Below, one piece after another: positions 8,914-20,128 of a stretch of DNA of 22,623 nucleotides; the first letter of the stretch is position 1, and each line of letters begins with the position of its first letter. Source of the DNA: Smittium culicis. Lineage: Eukaryota > Kickxellomycota > Harpellomycetes > Harpellales > Legeriomycetaceae. Made by a program: the position numbers and the translations under genes. The stretch lies in assembly GCA_001970855.1 (NCBI GenBank), contig LSSN01002747.1, positions 1-22,623 on the forward strand, written 5' to 3'. The notes beneath the pieces were generated by a model. That model was given only the letters and a program-made list of their open reading frames with translations. It was not told where the DNA came from and ran no database searches.

Positions 8914-11491
8914 TTACTCTAAATATTGGTACTCAAAGCTAAAATTATTCTTTTTTCTTTGGCACCATGAGGTTTCATAATCAAAGTATAAATAAGATCC
9001 ATTCTCGTAATCATTGGTAATCTCTAAAGGTTCTTCGTATCTCTGGAACCATGTTAAATATTTTTTGTGGAATCTCCAGCTCTGTCTTTTAAGCTCTTTT
9101 GAAGCCAAATATTGATGGTATGTATTACCATTGTAATAAAAAATAAAAAACAATGTGTCTATTCCTAAATGTGTGTAATTTCCTGGTTGGTTAAATAGGG
9201 GTAATGGCGTCTGAGGATAGTAAGACGGTGTCGTTGTAGGATTTTTAGGAACATATTGCTTTTGTCTATGGAAATTAAGATAATTTAAATAATTGGACAT
9301 AAATAAAAATGCATCCCAATAATTAAGAAAAAAGTATATTCTTACTTTTCTTGATCAGCAATAGTTGGAGTTGTTTGCAAACTAATCTCCATCATATTCT
9401 TACGATAAACACTGTCCTTGCTAAGTGGCGAGTAGTTTTCTTTTGTTTTTAAGAAGAAGCTGTTAAGCTTTTGTAGTGAGCCTGGGATAGCTGAATCTCC
9501 AAATAAATCCTGACCTGATCCCTTAGGAGGCCAAAATTCATCTAATTAATTAACAATAGGGGCGTTTTTAAAATAAAGAAATAAAAGGGTATAAATTATA
9601 TGTGAAAAAAGCTAAATGCTTTTGGGAAATTTTTTAGCTTATAAAAATAAATACCTTCAATTTCAGCGTTATACTTTGGTTCATTAGTAATAGATTCAGA
9701 TGTTTTTGGTTGCAATTCTTTATAAATATTGTTATTTTGATCTATTGATTTTTCAGATTTGTTAGTATTATTTTTATTTTCTGAAAAATCATTAGCTTTA
9801 ATTTTTTGAGCCAATGTCGGTTTTGTCTGCGAGCTAGAGTCTGTTTTTTTATCTGTTTGTAGCTTTTGAGTAGGCTTTTTAGCAACTTCGGGAGGCTGAT
9901 TAGTAGTATTTGAACCAGATGATTGTGCTCTAAACTGGATATTTGGAGTAACAGGATTATTAGTCGTTAAGCCTTGGCCCGCCACTGCGGCCCAAGGTTG
10001 AGCCAATGCATGCGTAGGAACAGGTGCAGATACAATGCTTGATGTGAGCTTAATAGGGGCAACTGAAATCGCACTGGAGGTAGTAGAAGATTCATTTTGC
10101 TTAAGTGTTGATACATTGTTATCTTTATTATCTTTCCAAGCATTCTTTTGCTCTAGCTGCGAGGTAGGAGGTACTAATTAAAGTAATGAAAAAAGGGTTA
10201 TTAAAAGTGGAAAAACTCGTTTTTTTAAAAATGAATTTGCTTTATAAATATACCTAGGCTTATTTTAATTCCCAAGTCCGTTGTAACAGAAATCCCTTGA
10301 GGCTAAATAAAAAAATTAATGAAACGAGTTTATACATATGAATCTGTACAAGAAAAAAATGCTAATAAAATAAATAAACTACCTCAGTTTGTGTAGGGGT
10401 TGAATTTTCAACTTCGACAGAATCAGTATCTTCTTTATCAGAGTCTACCAAAGTAAAAAATAAATTAGAAAATTATTAAGAAAGATCAAAGAGTAGAGCT
10501 TACGTTCGTCGGAGCTATAATCATCGTCTAGAGGGTTGTTGAATAGATCCTCATTATCTAGATTTAAATGATCATAAATAAACTCGTCCTCGACGAATTC
10601 GTCGTCATCATTTTCATCAACGTAATAATTTACATCATCTTGGATTTCATCGACTTGTTCAGTAGATAGTGATTCATTCTCAAACAATCTTTGAATTCTT
10701 TCTAGGCACATTACATGGAACTTGTGTCTTTCAACTCTTTCATTGAGGGTTTTTATACGACCTAGTTTGCTAGAATCCTTTTTTTTCTTTCCCAGAACTG
10801 AGTTTAGTTGTTCAGCCTCAGCTTCATAGACATCTTGCTGAGTGGTAAGTTTATCTATACTGTCAGATAACCAGTTAGACACTTCAGCTCTTTTTTTTTC
10901 TCGAGGATCTAATTTTATAGATTGCGATAAACCCTCTTTAGAGTATGCTTTTGTCTTCATTTCCTTTTCGATTGCTTTGAATTTTTCCATTTGCTACATG
11001 AAGAATAAATTTATTTTAGATTTCAGGGCAGCTGCTTAAGGTAAATAAAATAAAGGCAAAAGGGTACCTTTTCAATTTGCTTTCGATGGGTTATTAGCTT
11101 TTGCTTGTCTTTAACTTCTGTGCTCTGGATCCAAGATTTAATTTGATCTCTCAATCTTTGTAGCTTTTTTATCTCCTTTTTAAGCTCAGCTTCATATTTC
11201 TCTTTTTGACTTGCTGAGGTAGCATTTTGAACCTTTTCATAGAAATCTTCAAAATCCTCTATTCCCTCGGATACCTTTTTAAACACTCTATCAATTTCAG
11301 CTATTTGATATGAAATATGATTTTTACATAAAAAGAAAAAGAAATCAGGTAATACTTTTTTAGTATAGTTTCAAGTAAAAACGATCGAGCGTTGATTAAG
11401 CTGATCATTTAAAGGAACGAATATTGAAAGGAACATAAATATTTTGAAATAAATAGGAAATATTTCTGGTACCTTGTAATTTTCGAGACAT
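8914..11491 (-). CDS. NOT3: CCR4-NOT complex subunit NOT3/NOT5 (CNOT3), eight exons
   Basis: This is a scaffold subunit of the CCR4-NOT deadenylase and transcription-regulation complex, acting with NOT2. Minus-strand exons are 11473-11491, 11068-11300, 10504-10993, 10383-10444, 10254-10302, 9655-10173, 9346-9541 and 8914-9265 (1920 nt, 639 aa). All seven introns (172, 74, 59, 80, 80, 113 and 80 bp) are GT-AG and keep frame. The protein starts [19 protein letters not shown]. The N-terminal NOT3/5 coiled-coil domain (about 1-240) includes [21 protein letters not shown] and [10 protein letters not shown] Ser/Thr/Asn/Gln-rich linker (about 250-455) follows. The C-terminal NOT box (about 524-639) carries [29 protein letters not shown] and the ending FEYQYLE. 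The small linker exons (62 and 49 nt) are the least certain, since little conserved sequence checks them. Yeast has two paralogues, so NOT3 versus NOT5 cannot be settled here. Confidence 0.92.
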
Positions 11492-13125
11492 AATATTACA
11501 AATTCAAGCCTTTCTATGATGAAATAAGTTTTATAAAACGTAAATTTGTATATATAACTAAGGTGGCCTCTATACTTAAGTCCTAGGCTTAACTTTTTGA
11601 ATTTCTGGATTCCACACCTCTATGGTTTTTTTTATTAATTAAATTAAACAATCAACATTCTATCAGTTTTATTCACAAAATACTATTTCTCCTACTTAGT
11701 AACCCACCTATCCAATACTACTGGCCACCATTATTTTGTCTCTTTAATAATTGGCCTCCAGTATCACATCTATGAATTACGACTTCGACTTGCCAATTAT
11801 ACAACTATAACCCCTAATTTACGCAAAGCCATTATATCATATCATTGGCTAGTGTTTATAATAACCATTCATAGGCCCGAAATTCGCATTCAAACTATAT
11901 AACCTTTAGATATACGTAAATTTTTTAGCTGCAAGTGCAAATGAGTTAATCCTCATCTATGAGCAAAATTGAAATAAAATTTCATTAGTTAATTTTATAG
12001 ACAGGTGCAAATAGAGAACCTTCAAAGCGAAATTTTATTTCAACCCAAGAATCTGAACATATGCTCTTTTTGTTTTAAATTTTGTGCTATTATAAACGTT
12101 ACATAAATTATAACTTGCTTTAAAGCTTTATAAAATGTATTTTTGAAATTTTTAATGGTAAAAACCAGTTTTATATATTAAAAACGGTGATAACATTAAA
12201 TAAACTGACTCTCATATCCGTCGAATTAAACACCATCTTTTTAAAAATAAAAATTCGATTAACAGAATTTTACTGAAACTCAGTATATTTCAACTAATTA
12301 ATTTGAGATACCTTCAAAGCCATCCAAAAAAAAAAAAAAAAACTAAATAAATATTTATTAATTTTATATATTGTGTATAAAATAGTATATATATTTTTCT
12401 CATTCAAGAAATCGATTATTATAACCAAATAATTTTTTACAATATATGCTTTTCATAACAAAACCATTTAAAAACTCTATATAATTATATTGAAACATTT
12501 ATTTTGAGCGCTAAAAGAAAAAAATATATTGATTTATATCATTTATAATATTATATTTTAATATTTTAATATACTTATTTTAAGCTTTGCACTTTATTAT
12601 GATTGCTTAATAAATCTAAATAATAGAATTTTGGAAAATATGCAATAATGTTTGAAATCGAATGCATAACATCTTTATATACTAATAATAATCACAGGGT
12701 TAAAATTAATTGTGATTTTTTCGTGTTTAATTAGATTCGTTTTTATTGAATAGGTGTCTCTTTATGAATCAAGAACTTTATAGCGTACAGAATAACAGTT
12801 GTAAAATAAAATTAAAAATTTTCAAGAGAAATGAGATGAATAAATAGAAGCTCTAGTAGGCTATTTTAATTCATTCAATAGTATAACACTATTGAGATAT
12901 TCGTATCAATAATATAATATTGTAAAAATGAGGCTTATTTGTTTAAAAATATCTAAAATAGTTATAGACAAAATTAATTATTTTGATATTTTGCTTAAAA
13001 ATTCGCTAGAATTTCATTTTTACTCTATTTCTTAAAATTCTAAGGCTATAAAATAAATCTTAAAATAATATTTAGCTATTTTTTTAAAACTAATAATAGT
13101 TTAATGACATAAAAATGATAATGAA
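11492..13125. other. AT-rich spacer between NOT3/5 and the LINE
   Basis: No gene could be recognised. The left end is upstream of the NOT3/5 start and should hold its promoter. The stretch 12080-13125 is extremely AT-rich, with stops in every frame. The only ordered structure I saw is an inverted repeat at 11969-12043 (listed separately) and an A run of about 17 near 12327. Confidence 0.5.
11969..12043. repeat. 15-bp perfect inverted repeat
   Basis: TTGAAATAAAATTTC at 11969-11983 is the exact reverse complement of GAAATTTTATTTCAA at 12029-12043, leaving a 45-base loop. A similar GTGCAAAT word precedes each arm (near 11935 and 12005). In DNA this AT-rich it could be chance or a remnant of a small fold-back element. 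Confidence 0.55.
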
Positions 13126-13445
13126 TTTTTTTTTGTTTCAGAGAGCTTATTAAACATAATTTAAAATTATACAAAAACTATTATAAAAATAATTTTCAAC
13201 CGACCCCCTTATGCTGCTCTAGCAGCTCTATACCCACTGAACATTGGTTCAAAAGAACTGGTGATTCAATAATACTTTTAAGAATCAGAAATCTGGAAGC
13301 ATGGATTCCATTCAAAAAATTTGCTGCTGCCAGCTCGATAATTTGGTAGGCGTTACCAGCACGAAGCTGGAAAGTATTTTATAGACTCCCCCCAAGGAGA
13401 TTCCAACCTCCTCCATTTAAGCTGGGTCAGAAAAAGATGAAAAAT
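13126..13445 (-). other. LINE 3' UTR with stem-loops and A-rich end
   Basis: This is the region between the last ORF2-like codons and the A-rich end, and it is clearly less AT-rich than the flanks. On the element strand it contains a stem-loop CCAGC-TTCGT-GCTGG (13357-13371), a second inverted pair GCTGCT-AG-AGCAGC (about 13213-13226), and GGGGGTCGGTTGAAAATT before the AT-rich tail. Parts recur at 8494-8665 and 19203-19230, as expected if this end is what the element's reverse transcriptase recognises. Confidence 0.6.
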
Positions 13446-16400
13446 TTAAATTAAAAAAATATTATTTATTTTAAATAATCGCTCAGCCTTATCTAAGTGT
13501 ATGGCTTTCCACGTTCCACACTCTAAAAATAAATGTTCAATTATCTCTGTGATGTTCTTGTTATAAAACGAGGGGAAATTTTTGAATTTTTCATTTATGA
13601 TTTTTGAATTTACAAGCTTTTGCACTGTAAAAAATTTTCCTATTCTGTTTTCCCCCAATTTCCTGGAATCCTTTTCGCTGTTCTGAAAAAATTACTTGTA
13701 AGATGATTCAGCTACATGTATTTTTAATTTACCTATCACTTGTCTGTTTATGAAATTTCGATTTATTATTATTATTTTTTCTATGTACTAGTGTATTTAG
13801 CACATTTTTGATTTATTTTGCAAACAATATTTTTTAACCATAAATTAGATCCTGATACTCAATTTCTCACTCTTGATCTGCGCAAAAAATTTATTAGCTG
13901 TGAAATCCATGTTTTTGAAATTTTTCCATTTACTATTGCGGTCTCTCGAGCCACGCTTATTTTTATAACCTCTGATTTTATTCCCAACTCGATCCGAAGC
14001 CTTTACATAGCCGCTGGTTTGCTCCGCTATATCTAATATTATTTCTGCTTTATTGATTTCAATTTGTATTGGTTTTACTCTTTGTTCACTCATTCCAACT
14101 GTTTCCCCACCATAACTGGAATTAGGAATAAGCACTGATTAATAAATTTTATTTTTAATGGATTAGGTATATCTGTTCTCTTTAAAAATCCGTAGCTGCA
14201 AAAATTTGCTTTTTCGGTATTTTTTTTATTTTTCTGAATTTCATATAATACATTCTAATTATCATTAAAAATTTATCCAAGATATTTATATTTTTGCAAA
14301 ATTTCTATTTCATGATTCTGAGCACTAAATTTGCAAATATTATTTGAGTTTATTTTTTAAATTCCACACTTAAATTATTAATTCTCATTTTCAGTTTATT
14401 CGACCAATCAGTGATTCCTTCAATGAGCCTTGAAGCTGTTCATCAGAGTCGAAAACCACTACTGCATCGTCTGTAAATAGTAGACCTGGGATTCTTTTTC
14501 CTTTTCATTGCACAAAAACACCTTGTATACTATCAAAAATATCTTTTATATAAAAGTTAAATAAAATAGATGATGCGGGGCAACCTGACCGCACACCGCA
14601 GTTGTAGTCGGATTTTTTGGAAATTTCATTTCAAAATTTTACCGTATGTTTTGGTGATATATACAGTCCTAAAACTAAATTTAAAAGTTTTCCTCTAATA
14701 CTGATGTTCCTAAGTTTATATACTAGCGCCATATGTGGTACCATAACATAAGCCTTTGCGAAATCTATAAATCTTATCTATATTTCTAAATTTTGAATTT
14801 TGCGCCGTTTGAAAATTTCATATAGAACTTAGCTTGTGCGACACACTCTTCCCGTGACCGAAACCCCACCTACTCAGTTTTTATTATAGTATATTTTTTG
14901 GCTAATATTTTAGCCAAAAATTTTATAAGAGTAGGAATAAGAGATATTCCAATGTAGTTTTATGTATCTTTCAAATCGCCTTTTTTTGATATAGCCATGA
15001 CAATACTAGTTTCCATAGTTTTTTGAATTTTATCATTTTTCCACATAATTTCTAAAATACTAAATATAAATTTCGAGGATTTTGAATCTGTAATTTTTAC
15101 TCCTCAAACTATTTTACTAGTTCTATAATTTATTACATTGATACTATGTGTTTTTTAATTAGGGACATATTTATTAGACATCAATATTTCTTCACAATAA
15201 ATATTTTAATCGCACTCATTGAATTTATCAAATTCATTTTCAATGACACTTTCCCACTTTTCAGAAGACTTGATATTTTTTCTGTGATCCTCAGCTAAAT
15301 TTTTTTTATTATTCTCCCAAACTTCAATTATATCTTGTTATCAGTAACAAAATTTTTATTTTCGTCGAATAATGGTTCATTTGAAATATTATTATTATTT
15401 TCCTTTTTTGTAGAGAATTTAACGAAATTAAATTTTTTTGGTGCGACTAATTACAATATTTTCATTAAGCTATTTTAATTTTTCAATATACAATTTCTTT
15501 GAATCAATTTTTTTGATTTATTTCAGTCATTTTTTGACTTTTTATAAGTTTCAGAAATCGATTTTGGACTTTGTAAAAAGTTTGAAATTTTTTAATAGTT
15601 TTTGATGATAAAATTTTTTTTCATTACAAGGACCGTCAAATATTCCTATAAAATCGAATTCTGTCCATACTATATCAATTAATCAATTATTATCATTATA
15701 AATTTCGATAAAATAGACGTCCAATGATTCAAATTGGTTATTAATTTTTAACTGGTTGCAGGTAGATTTCATTTTTTTCATTTTGATTTTTTTATTGTGT
15801 ATATATTGTCAAAAATCTTAACTTAACACTATGCTGTGATCGGAAAATGGTCAGATATATGCAAATATTTATTTTTACTGCACTTTTTCGGTTGATAATT
15901 CATATTGTAGAAAAATATATCATCAATAATTCTTCACATTCTATTCTTGTTCCACCTTGAGCTAATGGGGTTTTATACGGAGGCCGAACTAAAGTTGGTC
16001 CCAGATTTTTTAAGAAAATTTATAGCTCTCACAACTTGCATGTTAAAATAACCACGTATGAATATTTTTTCTTTGGCTCTGGTTTTGATACAACTAACCG
16101 CCTGATATACAGTATTTTTTCCTCTGAAGCCGCTGATGGGTATATTAAAGTTATTAATTTTTATTATAAAACTACTTTTTTATCCACAGAGACTTGGATT
16201 TCACCCGAAATCTAAGTTTTATTGATATTCAATTTTTTTTTAGCCCAGATGTATCTCAATCTCCGATCAATTAACCAATGTCACCTTTTCTTTATTTCAG
16301 ATTTTGATTAACTGAAAGAAATACTTGATATTCTGCATCTATGATTTTATATTATCAGAAATTTTTCTTGATGCAAAACTATACTGGCTTTGATTTTTGC

Positions 16401-16480
16401 AAAATAATTCCAGCTCAGATTTTATTGATTTTATTCCGCGGATGTTAAAAATAATAATTTTATATTGCTGTTATCATTAT
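13446..16480 (-). pseudogene. LINE ORF2 remnant: endonuclease plus reverse transcriptase
   Basis: Broken pieces in several frames follow the LINE ORF2 order. The apurinic-type endonuclease domain (about 15820-16460) shows KSKPV*FCIKKNF where the family has a KPDI..LQET-like motif, RGYFNMQ for GDFN, and an intact SDHSIVLS (15821-15844). The reverse transcriptase (about 14390-15000) shows KKGDLKDT*NYIGISLIPTL, GFRSREECVAQA, DFAKAYVMVPH, NCGVRSGCPASSILFNFYI and IPGLLFTDDAVVV (FTDD at 14466-14477). The 3' part has SYGGETVGMSEQRVKPIQ (about 14050-14125) and EIIEHLFLECGTWKAI (about 13500-13550), like C-terminal regions of such elements. Several catalytic acidic residues are replaced and stops are frequent, so it cannot be functional. 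Confidence 0.85.
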
Positions 16481-16924
16481 TTTTACTTGATTAAAAATAA
16501 TTTTTGCTTTTTTTCTTTTTAAATGTTTTTTTAATTTCACCACAAATTATCACTGCTAGTGTTTTTTCTATTTTTCTAATTTCTGTTGATGAAAGAATCT
16601 TTGCTGATTTTTAAAAGTATATAAGTTAGTGTCTGATTTTTTGTTTCTCTAGTTTAATTTTTTAATGTAAAAAATTCTTTTTTCAATGTTAAATCTATAA
16701 AAAATAAAAATTTTGAATGTATTGGATTTCAATTATACAGTGTTAAACATTAAAAGTTTATTTGATATTTTTGTGTTTTATAATTTTTATATTCGTTATT
16801 TGTTTCTATATAGAGGAATCGCCCGATTAATCCACTATATCATTCAAATCAATTTCAATAGCTATCTGTATCAGTGATGTATCGCATATATTCATGTATT
16901 TCTACTATTATAAAAATCGGCATC

Positions 16925-18445
16925 AGATTAAACTATGGAGTTATGTAATTCTTCATCTGTATTATGGTTGATATTTAAATCGGAAAAAACATGTACACAA
17001 GATTATGGTACAGCTTTTTTCCCGATTGAATCGGCTGCACCTACTACCGATAAAATAGGACTTATACTCTTGGTACTATCAGACTTTAATGCTATCAAAA
17101 TCGCGATATTTAATTTGCCGCTAATAATCGAGATTTTTTTGTTTTTATTTTTATTTTTGGAAAAATTTCCGGGAATTTTATTATGGTCTTTTCCCTAGAC
17201 AAAAAAATTTTATAAATAGTATTTATAGTAGTGTTTATTTTAAAAGAATATCCCCTCTCTTTAAGTAGGGAAAAACACCCTCTTTTTATATTGGAAAAAT
17301 GGATTTGACCCTGAAAAGCAGATACTGTCTTTGTGATCACGAAAAGAATGCAAAAATACTTTCAAGTGGAATTGTAAACAAAAACAGATCAATCAGAGTA
17401 TTAAATGATCTTTAGGCCAATTTGATAGATAGTTGGAAATATATAAATGAAATAAAAGTAAGATTTGGTAACGGATAAACAATGTTGTTATTTCCATTCT
17501 ACTGACACGTAAAGCACAGACTTGTGTAACTTATTTAAGCTAACTTTGAAACTTAGATCAGTTCCAAAGTCTACAGCTCTGATCGTCTTGCTGATATTCT
17601 GACTTGTTGTTTGATAGATTTTGATTTTACCATTCACAATTGATCTGATAAATTTAGCCGCAGTTTCATTCATATAATTTTTTTTATAATTTTTTTTGAG
17701 TTACTGAAGTTCTTAATTTTTATTTTATTTGTGGGCGTGCAGATTTCAAGTTGCCGTCTTTTTTTCTGAAACCACAAGCCTCTTTGCACCCCCTATAGAA
17801 AGTTTGATCTTCCCTCAGTCATTTTTGAAGTTAGGCTGATCAATGTCTATAGATTTTTTTACGAAAAGAATTTTCACATGGTATGTTAAAAATTCTCCAG
17901 CCCCTTTTATTCTAAGGCGCTTATATCTTTAATTCCGCAGTAGTTTTCTATTTGACTTTTAATAATGTGAATCATTGTAATAACATCCACGCCCTTAAAA
18001 TTAGGAACGTTGATGATAGTAATATCTTCAAATTTTACTTTTTGGTAAATTAAATTTTTATTCCTTGTCTGAAGATGAAATTTTTAATCAGTTCTTGAGC
18101 TTCAGATACTTCGTGGAAAATGCAATAGGTCACTCTGCTTCTAAAGGCCTCTTGAATAGTGTAATAAGCCCCTGTTAAATGTTTAGAAAAAAATCCCATA
18201 GCTTCGACCGCATCGTGACCTTTTTCTTTGAATTTGCTCCAGCTCATACGTACTTTTCTTTCAGAGCCCATTTTGCAAAACTTTTTCAAATTTTGACTTT
18301 CACCCCCATACAATAAATGATTTAACGACTCTTCTTTGGATAGAGTAGCGTAAGTTTTTGAATATATAGCATTTTTAATTGAATTTTTTCGTTTGTTAAA
18401 ATTCGTACTTTTATATTTAAAACTTGGTTTGGTTTCGAATAGCTG
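16925..18445 (-). pseudogene. LINE ORF1 (gag-like) remnant
   Basis: The best-preserved part is an open frame from about 18445 to 18050, about 130 codons, including ATLSKEESLNHLLYGGE, MSWSKFKEKGHDAVEAMGFF and AYYTIQEAFRSRVTYCIF. A frame shift later it continues as VKFEDITIINVPNFKGVDVI (about 17960-18040). It then reaches a zinc-knuckle-like segment at 17732-17776 (CGFRKKDGNLKSARP) in which three of four CCHC ligands are changed. Further frames (61 codons at 17488-17673; 16925-17140 with ILSVVGAADSIGKKAV) may be later ORF1 pieces but are unassigned. The ORF1 identity rests on position upstream of ORF2, strand and the knuckle; the protein itself has no family I could recognise. Confidence 0.6.
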
Positions 18446-18450
18446 GAAGA

Positions 18451-19195
18451 TTAAAGATTTTCGCTATACACTACGTGAATTTCACTTTTGGATCGCTTAA
18501 TTTCGCGATAATCGTTTTTTTTTTTGGATTTATATTTGTCTTTTTATTATTTATTGGAATTTTAAAATTTTCAATAAGACCTAAGAGATTTTTTTGTTTA
18601 ATAGCTTGAAATGTTCAAATTTGATGCAAAAAATTGACGATTAGGGTCTTAATTCGTGTGATTGCACGTTTTGTATTTTTGACTTTGGCTAAAACAGATC
18701 CCTGCACTTCTATACTGGATCAAAATGTTTGAAATTACCAGCTTGTTAAACTTTACTTAATAATCGAAGACAAAAAATATATTCTAGTATGGGCTATATT
18801 TGTAAAAATTGATAAATTTTGTTTTTTTTCATCCTTTTTTTTTACTGGGTAATCGAATTAATTGTAATAGGACTCAAAATTAATCGTTTGCGGCCAATAT
18901 TTTTACTGATAGTATGCCGAACCGCCGGTATTCAGTTTACTTACTTGTACCAGATATCATCTATTAATGTTGTTATTTCGTTTTATTCGTTTTTAGAATT
19001 GATATTAATATATAAGAAATAAAAAAACTATATTTATGTGAAAGTTAGTGTTGAATTTAGTGTAAAACAATACCATATACTCACTAAAACAATGTGGTAT
19101 ACTGATTATGATTTGGTTCTCATTTTTTTGAAAATTTCTTTAGACAAGCAATAGAGGGGAAGAGAGAGAGAGTTTTTCACTGTTTCCGTCTAAAT
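18451..19195. other. Possible LINE 5' part, no intact gene
   Basis: Short open stretches occur on both strands but none looks like an intact protein. Minus-strand traces such as KLNTGGSAYYQ and KYWPQTINFESYYN near 18890-18940 could be earlier ORF1 codons or 5' UTR. A purine run with (AG)6 occurs at 19160-19171. Confidence 0.35.
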
Positions 19196-19202
19196 AATAA
19201 TG

Positions 19203-19230
19203 TAGGTGTTACCAGCGCGAATCTGGAAAA
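19203..19230 (-). repeat. Second copy of the LINE 3'-UTR hairpin
   Basis: TAGGTGTTACCAGCGCGAATC followed by TGGAAA matches TAGGCGTTACCAGCACGAAG followed by CTGGAAA at 13348-13374, differing at three positions over 27. Both can fold through CCAG/CTGG. It lies just outside the recognisable 5' side of the LINE, in the same orientation. It may be a fragment of another LINE copy or part of this element's own 5' region. Confidence 0.65.
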
Positions 19231-19239
19231 AAGATGATC

Positions 19240-20128
19240 AAATAAAAGGTAAAAAGATTATAATAATTATACACAGAGATTAACTCAGCGAAGTGTGAAA
19301 ATACTGAAGTTTTGAAACCGTTTTATCTTTCTAAAGCTTATTATTTAATAACTATAAGTATTATAGCAGTACGGGAAATTCTGAACGAAGAAAGCGCTTT
19401 GTTGCGACTTGAAATTATTGACATGAACACAAATTATTTTTAAATATTATACGAGGAATATAAAAGGTATTTTAGTTTTTCTATTTATTTATTTTGTTTC
19501 ATTTTGGAATTATAATTTGCGATACAAAATTAAACATTTTACTCGTTGGCTATTGATTTTTATGCGATTTTATACACTGTAGCTCATTATGCATGGAAGT
19601 GTTCTCTTTGTAAATAACCTTCCGTATAAAACAATAATATAATGTGTATTTGGAGGTAAAAAATTATGGCAGTAGAATCTATCTGCTGTATTTTATTATA
19701 TTAAAAACCCAAATGAAATGATTATTTCTGTTTAGATTTAGCCAATAAGCACAACGATGTGATCCAGTTCTCAGAGAGGTATTATATATCCATTGGAAAT
19801 GATTAGCAAACATTCTCAAACAATTTTAAAATTTTTGAAAATGAAATTGATTATTGGCCATAAGAAGTAAATAACAAGCTAAAAGTCTCATTTGATAATT
19901 ATAGCCAATACTTTATTTGGTTAACCCAATGAATACTTTAGATTCGTATAGGCAAATAAAGCGATGTACATAAATTCTAAATCCAAAATCAAGCAAGATC
20001 AAGTAATGTCTATAAAAATCTATAATATTTACACCTTTATCTAAGGTAATAATTTTAAATTCCTTTAATTTCCAGAAACTTTTTCAGATCTTACGCTTTG
20101 TCAAACACTCTAAATATTAAATTAAAGT
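19240..20128. promoter_or_regulatory. ADE2 upstream region, with CCAAT-type words
   Basis: This is an AT-rich, non-coding region ahead of the ADE2 ATG. It includes CCAAT-box-like words on the coding strand, AGCCAATAAG at about 19739 and TAGCCAATAC at about 19902, and ATTGGCCA (reverse orientation) near 19853. CCAAT words bind the HAP/NF-Y complex in fungi, but such words are common in this window, so a role is speculative. I saw no TGACTC (the Bas1/Gcn4-type site of yeast ADE genes). Confidence 0.25.

Larger units (their letters stand above)
13126..18450 (-). mobile_element. Decayed non-LTR (LINE) retrotransposon
   Basis: The element reads on the minus strand in LINE order: an ORF1 (gag-like) remnant, ORF2 with endonuclease, reverse transcriptase and C-terminal domain, a structured 3' UTR, and an A-rich end (CAAAAAAAAA, 13126-13135). 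Every coding part is interrupted by stops and frameshifts, so it is inactive. The right-hand (5') boundary is uncertain. Weak coding-like traces continue to about 19000, for instance KLNTGGSAYYQ near 18920, and a copy of a 3'-UTR hairpin sits at 19203-19230. No flanking target-site duplication was identified. Confidence 0.85.

Noticed and set aside
8914..9300. Starting a separate small gene at the ATG near 9300 (MSNYLNYLN...)
   Set aside because: Those first codons fall in NOT3/5 intron 7. The acceptor CCATAG at 9266-9271 joins exon 7 in frame to the NOT box.
13385..13440. tRNA-like B box (GGTTGGAATCT on the minus strand) suggesting a SINE or tRNA gene
   Set aside because: The loop is the wrong size, no A box lies at the right distance and no cloverleaf forms. 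It belongs to the LINE 3' UTR.
16935..17198. Plus-strand 87-codon frame
   Set aside because: It lies opposite a minus-strand frame with ORF1-like continuity and ends in a run of Phe and Leu from T-rich DNA.
13126..18450. Repeat-induced point mutation as the cause of the LINE decay
   Set aside because: The changes seen include transversions (for example GAT to GTT and GGA to TGA) as well as transitions, so there is no clear C-to-T signature by eye.
18424..19022. Plus-strand hydrophobic open frames that look like small membrane proteins
   Set aside because: They are Phe/Ile/Leu-rich translations of T-rich DNA opposite the LINE remnant, with no conserved motif.
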